From assembly GCA_009746045.1 (NCBI GenBank), contig RPFO01000485.1, positions 762,383-826,382 of the forward strand: a stretch of DNA of 64,000 bases. Direction: 5' to 3'. Below, in pieces: positions 8,520 through 18,948 of this stretch. Numbering within the stretch: the first letter of the stretch is position 1; each line of letters begins with the position of its first letter. Made by a program: the position numbers and the translations under genes. The notes under the pieces were generated by a model that was not told the origin of the DNA, did no database searches, and was given only the letters and a program-made list of their open reading frames with translations. Origin of the DNA: Mesostigma viride. Lineage: Eukaryota; Streptophyta; Mesostigmatophyceae; Mesostigmatales; Mesostigmataceae.

Positions 8520-8990
8520 TAAGGACGGCCACGAGCTGGCCATGTTGATGTTGTTGTTGTTGTTGCCCGCGCCGCACATGGGCAGCAGAGATTAATAGAA
8601 TCGGCCGAGGGCCAGAACATGAATTCACGAAGGTACTCATGCAGTGGAGACAGGTAGTACGGTTGCTTCATCGGACAGTACACCCGCGAACGCGTTGTAA
8701 AAACACAGCTTGGAGCTGGCCAAGTACCCCCCCCTGGTTTTTCCCCCCCAGGTTTGTTCGGTTGTTGTTGTTGTTGTCACCCACGCCGGCGCACATGTGA
8801 CCCCACCTGGCCCACCACGACAACACGCCCGGCCCCCAAACAGACCCGCGCCCCCTCCGCCCCCCCCCGGCCCCCCTGAACATGCAGGAAAACAGGCATG
8901 GCCACTCGCCCGGCGCCGGCACTTAGCTTGGCCCTAGGCTGGATGCAGGAAAACAGCCATGGCCAGTCGCCGCGCCGGCACTTAGTAGGG
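8520..8990. repeat. local direct repeats, GC-rich
   Basis: Two imperfect copies of a unit with GAGCTGGCCA, a TTG trinucleotide run and GCGCACATG lie at about 8531-8585 and 8712-8800. Two copies of a 50-base unit starting ATGCAGGAAAACAG.CATGG lie at about 8881-8930 and 8943-8990. The interior is rich in GCCGGC palindromes. No gene is supported. Confidence 0.5.
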
Positions 8991-9996
8991 CCAGCCGGTG
9001 TGCGGATCCGCGCCGGAGACTTAAAAAGTGCCGCCGGATCCGTGCGGATCTGCGACTAAAATCCGGCTGATCCGGCTGTAAGCGAAGCGCTGCCGCTAGC
9101 ATCTCCGAAACATGACAGTCAATTCGTGCAACTAGCACTATATGCTACCCTCCTGCCAGCTTGGGCCAAGCTATAACCGCACGAAATCCGCAGATTCTCA
9201 GGTCGTACTAGTTTGCCACCGAAAGGGGCAGGGAAAGTACCCCCGACGCGTCCTTTCTTGTATAGTCGTACGTGCCAGGATGTCGCCACCCCCTGCGCAC
9301 CATTCAGCTCCTCGGCGTTTTTTCAGTAGCACGTGCGCTTCCACCTTTGCTCCTCTGCAAAACAGTGATTCTTTTGCGATGGTCGTGCCACAGCCTTGGT
9401 GATAAGCTGTCGCGAACCCGTAGCATAGTTGGCTTTAATGACGTTACGACGGGGTCCATCGTCGAGCATCGCGTCCTCAAAATATCATCCAGAAGGCACC
9501 ATTCCGCCTGGGAGAAAGGTACACCGTCTGAGCAACCAATCCGCACCACAGGCGGTGCGCGAGGATTGTACCCGCTATACGAGACATTATGCTCCGTCAA
9601 GTCCGGTGTTTTTTGCAACGTCACCCACATCTGTTCGGTGCTGCCCCTTTGCACAAGCTCTACAAACAGGCCGTGGACCGGCTGGGTCGCGTAGTATCTC
9701 CGCACATCTGAACCCTGTGGTGCCAGATCTCCTTTGCGGCCGTTTCGACCCTGGAACGTGATTCGTTGTCCACATCGTTCGCGTCGCTGCAGCAACACGA
9801 TGTTTTCTGGCATACGCGGGCTTTTGGTTCCCGCCGCACATTTGAAAGTGCTGTCCTCCGGATTTTTGCCTTTGCACCGTGTGCAGTTCTTGGACGTTTG
9901 GAATCATGGCATGGCTAACGTAATGACTGACTAGCTAGACCTTTTCAGTGGTTTCCCATTTGCGGGTATTTCCTCGTAAATGGTGGGAGAGCGATC

Positions 9997-10277
9997 GCAG
10001 CAATGTTGCTTACCACTAGACACTCCCGCCGGGCCAGTGGCTCGAAACACACGCCCTGATCAAGCAAGCTGTTTCCGGCCCCACCGTCTAGGTCATCTAG
10101 TCGCTCTACACGTAAGCCAGCCATAATTTCAATGCACAAGGCTACACATTTCCATCACCATTCATCCTCATCATCCTGAACGACTCGAACACGCGGACAA
10201 GATAACGGCAGGCTCGAGCTACCATGTTCCGGATTCTCCCGATTTCTGGCCTGCGCTGCATGGTTGTCTCCTTGATA
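9997..10277 (-). repeat. dispersed repeat R1, copy A
   Basis: This 280-base segment is a close direct repeat of 44157-44428. Its right end (TCTGGCCTGCGCTGGTTGTC plus CTTGAT) recurs alone at 12128-12178, 19502-19538 and 29406-29428, and reversed at 20377-20403. Read on the - strand, most copies start with TCAAGGAG or TCAACGAG preceded by A, as Helitron 5' ends do. No protein is encoded here. Confidence 0.6.
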
Positions 10278-12732
10278 CAGCCACGACACATATCATTAAG
10301 TCCTCTTGCCGGGTTGCTCATGAACCGAACCATGATGTCTCTGTCGCCAAAAAGTGGGTTCCGGAGGTTTCGGCGGTCGTTTCACGACAAGCGAGGTGCC
10401 AACGGATCTGGCTATGGGTACTGGCTAGAACGTCAAGTCATCAATGGTGATGGAGGGTGCGGCCGCCGGCCGGGTGATTTTACTCCCGTAAATAAGGATG
10501 CCGTCTGTCGGGTCACACCCATAATTATGCCGGGTGCGCGTACGCAGTACGCTTATAATGACGGCTGTACGGCGTGAGATACTAGCTCTTCAAGGGCAGC
10601 TGGCTGCGATTGCGAACCCGTTTAGGCATTTTCAAGCAAGAACTTGGGCGTTGGTAATTAATTATTGCCAAGTGATATGTTGATCAAAAGAACCTACAAA
10701 AACTGTGACGGATGATACTGCGTTGCCCGTCATGGTGAAACGACCGAAAGTCACAAATGGCGGGCAAATACAGATTATACAGAAGGCCTGTCTCCAGTCT
10801 CCACCGCGCCACGTCATTCACGGCAAAAGTATCTCACTTGACAGGAAGATGGCCGAGGACACGGTTTATACGACGGACAAGAGTCGAAGTATGAGAGCTG
10901 GGACAGCACTGCAATAACTCTGGAGAAGAATTTTTGGGAACCGTTCATCATACAATCGAGCAGCTCAACTGGGGTGGATGGGGATTACCTGGACAGAAGA
11001 ATAAGTGAATTTTATAATCACGGAGACAGGCATATGCCTGCTTGCAAGACGCGGAACGATTCGCGAAACAATAGCCCTCCCAAAACAAAAAAATCGGTCA
11101 CCGTTCAGGACTGACGCCGGCGGAAACTTCGTCTCGTATCTCAGAGGCCGGTAAGCTTGCCTGGTCAACAGCGACCTGCCGTTGAGGCCTTCGTGATTCG
11201 TTAATTTGCGAATTCAAAGAATTTGTGGCATAGTTTTATTATGGACATTCATGCTGGACGTACGTGAATACTGATCAAGTCGCCGCACGTCGAGACCGAC
11301 GTGTCCCTACGGGTTACGAGTAATTTGTCTCCCGCCCATGCATCGGCAAGCGATATGGATCTAGTGGTTATGCGGCCGGTACGTAAGGGTCGAGCATGTA
11401 GAGATGAACTTAGCAACGGGACTGTTCAAAGTTGTTGATGCACCCTTTTTTCTTCAACACAGCGGCTGGACATGCAGTTGTCGTCAGCTGAGAAGACGAC
11501 ATCTCTTGCAAGCTATCGGCATCCAATTGTGAAATGTGTTCAGCGTGAAAAAAATTTTCTTGGAAAGCTAGACCATGCCTCCGCCACGCATGCAGGCGTA
11601 CGATAATTTCAAGGCAGCTGGTCTGGCCATATCAGTATTGGACGATTGGTCCCGGCTTCGCGGTGCAGGACTCTCGCCGGTTTCTATCCCGAATTCAGGA
11701 CGTCTATTTTGACTCTCGAGCACAATGCGACTCATGATGTGGGGTATGGAGGGTGATGAACGAACCTGGGCTTTACCATCTCAGATGCGTAGGTTTGCTG
11801 TTCTTAATTATTAGGGGGGGGGGGCGGGGGAAATATTATGATTGAGCAAATGCGTTGCGGGGTCGAGCAGCCAGTACTGCAGCACATCCTTGAACATACG
11901 GAAGGGGTGCAGGAAATGACGGGGAGATACTGTATACATACTTCTCACGAGCCATGTATCGATGAGACAACTAGTGCCGGCCGGCCTGAAATCTGGATGG
12001 TCCGAGCCATGGAAGCTTTAGCCTGCCGTTATCATTTCAGTGTTTGTCAATTCATTCAGGATCGGAGCTCATAATACTCCGGACAATTGAGATGAAGGAG
12101 TTGGAAATGTGTAGCATTGTGTACATACCATGGTCCGGATTCTGCCGATTTCTGGCCTGCGCTGGTTGTCTCCTTGAAAGTTGGCTGGCCAAATTTCAGA
12201 GAGCGTACATTAATAGGATGAAGAAGCATGCTCTGTCTCAGCTACGCAATTTAGTTGTTTCACTTAATATGTACAGCAGACGCAAGATGATGCATGGGCT
12301 AAAGTAAACAATGGAACTTGTTGAACTAGGACAAAAACGCCGACATATGCCCCACCACGCACGTCTGGCAAACGCCCGTGAGTGATTGCATGGTATATGC
12401 ATACCCTTGAAGTTAATTAGCAAGTGACGCAGTCACGTGCTAATAAATTAATGCCCACCCAGATGCTGTCTCTTATCCTTCTCATCGCCCATTCTCATCA
12501 GTGGGCTATCTCAGGACGAATGAAACACAAGTCAACCGGCCTTCCCCACACCCGGGTGCACATGCATCGTGCAAGGTTCATCACTACCCTGATGCCTCTG
12601 TCCTGACAGGAGGTGCTCTTTCAGGAGATTGAAGGCCGCTTGAAACGCAGCAAAGCTCTGCTGACATCACCGCTCACAGACGCCCCGTTGCTGGCTCCGG
12701 TGCCACGGGGTGGCGGTACCATTCGGCGGTCA
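10278..12732. other. no gene seen; repeat debris
   Basis: No credible coding region. It holds a partial R1 end at 12128-12178 and a diverged reversed one near 11955, a G-run at 11813-11828, and near 12420-12452 a 30-base match (GTGACGCAGTCACGTG then a TAAT-rich end) to the 3' terminus of the LINE at 38.3 kb. Confidence 0.5.
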
Positions 12733-15700
12733 CTAGCTGCGGTCGCTAGGCCCCGAAGGGAGGTTGCGTCGCCGCAGCGTTGTCTGCCCCGCCGCGAAGG
12801 GCTGGGAAACGTAGACGGTGGTCGGGTCCTTGGGGTCGATGAACCTGCCCCCCGCAACACGTCCACAACACAAGGCAGGACACACCCGCACCACATCCCA
12901 CAAGGGGGGGCAGGGCAAGGCAGTGAAGCAATGCGTGATGATGACAACACCACGTGAGCCGCGCGTGAATACCACAAGGAAGGCAGGAGGACAAGAAGGA
13001 CGCGACTGCCTAGGGCAGGCTGGTGGGCGGGTGGGCAGGTGGGCAGGCGGGCGGGTGGGCAGATGGGCAGGTGGTCAGGTGGTCAGGTGGTCAGGTGGTC
13101 AGGTGGGCGGGTGGGCGGGTGGGAGGGTGGGCCGGTGGGCGGGTGGGCAGGTGGGCCGGTGGGCCGGTGGGCCGGTGGGCCGGTGGGCCGGTGGGCCGGT
13201 GGGCCGGTGGGCCGGTGGGCCGGTGGGCCGGTGGGCCGGTGGGCCGGTGGGCCGGTGGGCCGGTGGGCCGGTGGGCTGGGCCGGTGGGCCGGTGGGCCGG
13301 TGGGCCGGTGGGCCGGTGGGCCGGTGGGCCGGTGGGTCGGTGGGCCGGTGGGCCGGTGGGCCGGTGGGCCGGTGGGCCGGTGGGCCGGTGGGCCGGTGGG
13401 CCGGTGGGCCGGTGGGCCGGTGGGCCGGTGGGCCGGTGGGCCCGTGGGCCGGTGGGCCGGTGGGCCGGTGGGCCGGTGGGCCGGTGGGCCGGTGGGCCGG
13501 TGGGCCGGTGGGCCCGTGGGCTGGTGGGCCGGTGGGCCGGTGGGCCGGTGGGCCGGTGGGCCGGGTCTTCAACGCATGACAACTCATCCCCTGCGGGCCG
13601 CGGCACCCAAGGGGCCGCGTGGCCCACAACTAGTGGCTATTCCGACCATCAGCGCAGACTGTTCCGACCATCAGCGTAGACTGTTCCGACCATCAGCGCA
13701 GACTGTTCCGACCATCAGCGCAGACTGTTCCGACCATCAGCGCAGACTGTTCCGACCATCAGGGCATCCAAGGCCAAATGCACCGGCTTGTCTACCCCTA
13801 CAGGCTGTCGTACCTATTCCCCACGCCATGCCCCCAGAGTCCAAGTCCGAAAAGCGGGTATCCTTGTTAGTCCACGTAGCCAGCAGTGCCGTGTGCTCGC
13901 AAACTCAAGTATCCCCCCCCATGCCCCCCCACAGGGAACTTTATTTCTTGCATTTCCAGCATCAGCCACGGTACGCAAGATTCCATGCGCTAGCAACGTC
14001 ACCAGTGCACGTGCGTAATGTGTGCAGCGTCATATCAGCGTGCCAGCGTACGTGGAATCCTGCCACCAGCGAGTCAACGTATGCAACATCATGCATGCAC
14101 AGCCAATGGTCCCACGAAGCCAAAACATGCAAGCAACGCCACACGTCTGCGTCCTGACATCATGCTGGCAACGTACACTCGCGCGACAAACCCAACATTA
14201 CGCCAGCATCAAGTCACCGTCACGAGGCAACGTTCGACCATGCTAGCCGCCCGCTCCACACCACGAAGCAACATTCGATCGTGCTAGCCGCCCGCTCCAC
14301 ACCACGAGGCAACGTACGCTCGCGCGACAAACTCCTGCACTGGCGCCGGTGGCGCAGAAGGGATTGTCGAGTGCGGGCCGCCCTCGCCCTCGCCCTCATG
14401 CTGGTGATCACCCCCATGATGCTGGTGCTGGTGGCCGTCACCATGGCCGCCCACGTGGGACCCGATGGGAGCCAGGCCGCGCGCCCATGACAGCAGGTTG
14501 AAGAAGAGCGGCAAAAAGGTGCCGACACCTCCCTCCTTGAAGGACAGCTGCACCGCGTGGGGGACGGCGTCGTACGAACCCGGGGGCCCACCGGCGATCT
14601 GCCAGCATAAACCGGGGGGGCCACCGGCATAAACGCGACAGGTGGTGGTAGCGGCGCAAGCATAAGGGTGGCACGAGACAGCCATGCCACCATCAACAAG
14701 ACGGCAAGTAAGGCTCAAGCGAAAGGGCATAAGGGTGGCAAATGGTGGTCATGGCACAATCATAAATACGTCAAGCAGGGTACGTGGAACAACCACGAAA
14801 CAAGGACGTTGAAGAAGGAGATGATGCTTAGGGCGGTCGTGTTGCAGAGGCACGCCAGGGTCTCTGCAATCTTGTCAGGGTGCACCCCCAACATTTCTCA
14901 GAATGCCGCGCTGGCGCTCTACCGGTGTTCCTTGAAGGCTCTTGCCCAATGCCCAATGCCCGAGCCAGCATTATAAACAAAAGTGCCCCAAGCGGACAGA
15001 AGGAAAGGGGTGGAGCCCATCATGGCCGCACACCCTTGCTCGGGTATGTCTCCAGCAGGAGCAGGAGACCACAGGAACCCTACAGCACAGGGTGTCCCTG
15101 GCAGGGGCGCGGTCTTTGGCCGCCTATTCACGGTGGGACAGCAAGTGCTGGCATATTGCCTACCTATTTTTCGGCATATTCAGTATGTTGACGGCGCAGT
15201 GAGGGAAGGTCCGTGCGCGGGCCTGTCAGAACCGCCACCCCGTTGTCCTGATTGATCGATAACCACGTAAACTGTAGTCCCATTGGGGTGTGCCAGGTCA
15301 AGCCCTCCACTCGCCGGATGGCAGCATGAAGGCCGCACAAGAAAGCGCATGAGCCACCAGCTGTCGCACTGTGTGCCGGGGCGTGCTGCCAGCCGTAGTG
15401 AATCCCAGCGGAGCGTGCTAGTCTGCCCAGCGCCCGCTTGCGGAAGAGTCCACACACCGTGCACACCTTGCGCCTCCTGGCGGCCAGCGGTAGCCCTAGA
15501 AAAGCAATTAGCAAAATGCCGAGAACACCTGGCAAGCACCATGGGGTGGTTGCATGGCAAGCGTGTACGCACCGAGAACACCTTGCACGTGATGTTGTTG
15601 CACCCAAAGATGGGCTGGTTGAACTGCTCCCCGCGCGTGTAACTCTGCCAGGAACAACGAGGAAGAGGGGCAGCACGCAGATGGCAGCAACAACGGTGAG

Positions 15701-16492
15701 CAGGGACGAGGGGGGAAGCCGAAAAGGGGGGTCCTCGTTGCATGGCAAGAACGCGCACAGATTGCGCACACGGATGGCAGCAACTAGGGCAGGCACGGGT
15801 GGTAAACGCAGGGTCATAAGCCACACTGCCCATCCCATCATCATGCCAAGGGTGGGCACGGGTGGTAGAAACAGGGTCATAACCACGATGCCTACTTCCG
15901 CGTTATGCCATGTACACAACAGCAGACATCGCCAGAGCATGGAAGGAAGAATCGAACGGGAACTATTTACACGGTCTAAAACTATTTACGCAGCGGTCTA
16001 AGGGCAGACATGACGTATACCATCAGGATGGATAGGTGATATTTCTTACTCGATGGACACTCTCAACTTACCAGCGGCATGTCGAATGCCTGCATGACAG
16101 GCCCTGGCTTGTCGGCCACGAACACCATCCGGATGCTGGACAGGTACAGCGTCCCTCGCGCCGACCACTTGCCGCCAGAGATCACCCCCCTGCGAGACAT
16201 AGCAGCGGCAAGCAATTTCGGCGTTAGGCTTACTGCTGTGAACTTGTCCAGATCTAGAACAGCAACAGCACAGGCAGCAATTTCGGCGTTAGGCTTACAG
16301 TCGTGAACTTGTCCAGATCTAGAACAGCAACAGCGCGCGCGGCTCTCAAAGCTGGAGAGAAATTCTCAGCATACACACGTACCCCAAATTGTCCACATAA
16401 AGCTCGATTCCATCACGTGCCAGAACAAACCACTCCCCTTCAAAGGGCACAGGAAGCCCACCAGGGGTAAGTAGCTCCGGGTTTAAAGCCAT
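12733..16492 (-). CDS. WBP2-like GRAM-domain protein (plant At5g11680 type), 5 exons
   Basis: The reconstructed protein has 230 residues. Exons on the - strand: 16492-16383, 16189-16072, 15644-15573, 14598-14318, 12844-12733; each join keeps the reading phase. Exon 1 starts MALNPELLTPGGLPVPFEGE, the family's N-terminal signature. Exon 2 carries the GRAM core GGKWSARGTLYLSSIRMVFV and FDMPL; exon 3 EQFNQPIFGCNNITC; exon 4 LSFKEGGVGTFLPLFFNLLS, a His/Gly-rich insert, then PVQEFVARA; exon 5 FIDPKDPTTVYVSQP and an Arg-rich end. Animal WBP2 binds WW-domain proteins and acts as a transcription co-activator through PPxY motifs; none is visible here, as in the plant form, whose role is unclear. GRAM domains bind phosphoinositides. 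The exon 3 donor could instead be nine bases earlier (15582). Introns hold minisatellites; intron 4 is 1.47 kb. Confidence 0.85.
13020..13563. repeat. 8-base minisatellite GGGCCGGT in WBP2-like intron 4
   Basis: About 65 units of GGGCCGGT, nearly perfect in the middle and degenerate (GGGCGGGT, CAGGTGGT) on the left. It sits inside the last intron of the WBP2-like gene. Frames through it give meaningless W/G/R/P-repeat or P/T/H/A-repeat proteins. Confidence 0.95.
13642..13762. repeat. 22-base tandem repeat, 5.5 copies
   Basis: Unit CCGACCATCAGCGCAGACTG plus TT, with one C-to-T change in copy two. It lies 80 bases from the 8-base array in the same intron. Confidence 0.9.
14170..14325 (-). repeat. 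copies of WBP2-like exon 4 end and its splice donor
   Basis: The exon 4 end and donor (GTCGCGCGAGC then GTACGTTGCC on the - strand) recur downstream in the intron at about 14171-14191 as GTCGCGCGAGTGTACGTTGCC. Between them a 47-base unit with CTAGCCGCCCGCTCCACACC is present twice (about 14233-14260 and 14281-14305). Confidence 0.7.
16208..16333. repeat. tandem duplication, about 66-base unit, in WBP2-like intron 1
   Basis: A unit beginning AGCAATTTCGGCGTTAGG and ending CTAGAACAGCAACAGC is present twice (16210-16274 and 16276-16336). It lies just upstream of the exon 2 acceptor. Confidence 0.85.
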
Positions 16493-18948
16493 GCTGTTAG
16501 CGGCGAACTAGGTTTAAGGTAAGTTCCCGTGAAGCCACCTAATCACACGTTAAGCTGTCGAATGTGGCACGAGACACTGTCAAAAGTGTTAGAAATGAAG
16601 CAGCTGTCGCCGGCACGCTAACCCCACCAAAGCTTGACTGAATTACAACTGGGAACGATACCAAAGTGAACCGTATAATTTTCAAGTCAGCAAAGAGATT
16701 ATTATACAACTCTGCCTAAAAACTTAGCCAGCAACGTTATCAAAGATTTTCACAGCTAGACATGCAAGTAGCTAGCCTAATTGTCTATGTCGATTATTGA
16801 ATCGTTGGCTTCATCGCCCTCGATCCAGAAACTCGGCTTGCACAATCATGTTGCTCGCCAAGTCTCGGATGCCACGTGCCCAGTCTTGGCGGGCAGCGCG
16901 ACCACGGAGATTTTTTCCCTCGACAATTCTGTATCCGGACATACTCCGGACATGCAGGTCCGTACAGCGTATGCCCGTACCCCAGGAATATTGTTCACAA
17001 GAGCCAGATAGCAGTCGGCAATCGGCGGGGCCGGGCGCGGCACCGGCGGTTCTCCCCAGCTTGGATCCGGCACGTGACTGACCTGTAGCTACCGACGGGC
17101 AGAATGGCTAGCCGACGGGCAGAATGTACACACCATCATGGCCACGTGCTCGCCAACCCGAACAAATTGGACAGTCATTTCTGACCGGCCCATGACCGGC
17201 CGGGCCATGCTTATCACTGATTCCATAGTCACGTGCACCGCTAACACACCGACAGTACACAACCAGCCATAGCCTCAGCTTAGCCCTTGTCCAGCCATGC
17301 TACGTCCTGGCTATGATCAGTTTACTTGCCCACGCTACTTGTTACTGATGATATGCTCACATGGGTCTTATTGCACCCACAGCACTTGCCGGATCGTCTA
17401 TGGCGTGTCCGATTGCTGCTGTGGCATGCCTCTGGCATGAAGGAGAAAGGGGGTCGCTGCCCTTTCTTCTTGTTGTGCACATGCAGGGATTAAAAGCACT
17501 TCGGTGCTCCGTGACTCCCCAACGGGAGCACGAGTTTAATTAATTTTATTAATTAATTATTATTCCAGTCGGTGCCGGTGCTCGGCCCCGGCGGCCCGCC
17601 CCCCCGGCAACAGCGCCGCCGGCTGAACTCAGGACTAAATCCAAATCGGCCAGTTCGGTTATGATTCGTGTCAGCCGGCCCGCATGTGAGTATCATGATT
17701 GACACGCGGTTTGTTCCATGGTGGGGTGTTGCCTTATTCAGTTTCTTTCCACTGATAGCATTTCAGTACATAAACCTAATTCTTACAGCCGGCTTAGGCA
17801 TGCGTGTAGCCTGTGTTTTCAGTTCTGGCTGTCACGAGTTTTTATTACCATCGGGTCCTCAAATGCATCGCTTGCACAGCCGGCTCGTCATGGCCGGAGG
17901 CTGGGCGCTGTACGGCTGACGGCCGGAGACATGTGAATGGGACAACCAGCGCAGGCCCGGCAGAATTCCGTCTCCAGAGACTATGATGGTAGCTCAGTCG
18001 ATCCTCTAGGTGGCCTGCTTATCCATATACGGTCCCGACTAGTCAGTGCAGGCATGATGATGCAACGTACGTGATCGTAACTTCATAGAGATGAGAACAT
18101 AATCTGGACTGTAATAAGTAAGTTTGTAATCTCTCCACTGAGGCTTCTCGACCGGTAGCTGAATTGCCAACATTGTGTGTGGGTTTGGATTACTGCCTTA
18201 GGGCTGGGCAGCATACGCTGCTGCGTAGTAAAGATGGAATTTTGCATTGCGGTACAGCCTAGCCAGGGACGCCAATCAGTTCACAAATTAGTGAATACTG
18301 GTTAGAGTCCAACATGAGCAAATTGCAAAGTCAAAGTTATATTACTCGTGTTAGGAAAACTTGGGGGCACATCTAAAGAAGCAAAAAGGAATGAATAACT
18401 TTAACGTGGCTTGAGCAAGCCGGCATGCAATCAAATAACGCATAACAACCAAGCAGACTGTGCTCGAACTGATAAGGACCCCATTTGCTTTTCTTTATTT
18501 AGAAATGTTAGGTAATGGCCGGGCCAAAGTTCTATCTTATAAGCTCATATGCGAAACGTAAATCAGCCAGTTGAAGCTAGTTTCGTGGAATGGTGAGTGC
18601 ATTTCTATATCGCGGGGGTCTAACACCCCTGAAGTGTTTGTATGTCAATGTCGTGTCCATTGGCATGCCAGGTGAAAAGGCTATTGGGCTTAGAAGCCCA
18701 TGGCTAGACCATATGATATTGCCTCACTACATATGGACGGGAAAGCCGGAGTAGACACCCCTCCGCCGGTTGTTGATATTTTCACCGCTCATCATGGCTG
18801 CGCCAAGTGAAATGCGCGAGCCCATGGCTATACCATATGAACACGTAGGCACAGGCCATCCTGGTTCCAGGCATGCCCATCGGTAGGATCACTTGCAAGC
18901 AAGGCCAGCCTGCCAGGTAATTACTTGCCAAGTGATAATCAGTGCCCG
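16493..18948. other. intergenic, repeat fragments only
   Basis: No credible gene between the WBP2-like start and the DOLPP1 end. Repeat R2 occupies about 17220-17475 (TAGTCACGTGCACCGCTAAC, then GCCATGCTACGTCCTGGCTA, then a GGCATGAAGGAGAAAGGGGG stretch) and recurs at 38.6 and 44.05-44.51 kb. The right member of the 50-base inverted pair is at 17491-17540. A reversed R1 end lies at 17939-17967. Confidence 0.5.
17491..17540 (-). repeat. right member of the inverted 50-base repeat pair
   Basis: Reverse complement of 8286-8336, with GGGAGTCACGGAGCACC shared and a few mismatches. It abuts R2 on its left and a TTAATTAA-rich stretch on its right. Confidence 0.6.

Noticed and set aside
13023-14157. 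Long Trp/Gly/Arg/Pro or Pro/Thr/His/Ala repeat proteins
   Set aside because: All come from the 8-base minisatellite, which lies in an intron of the WBP2-like gene.
15474-15535. Possible - strand exon encoding a hydrophobic segment (VLGILLIAFLGLPLAA)
   Set aside because: It lies inside an intron of the WBP2-like gene, has no place in the family, and the phase already joins without it.
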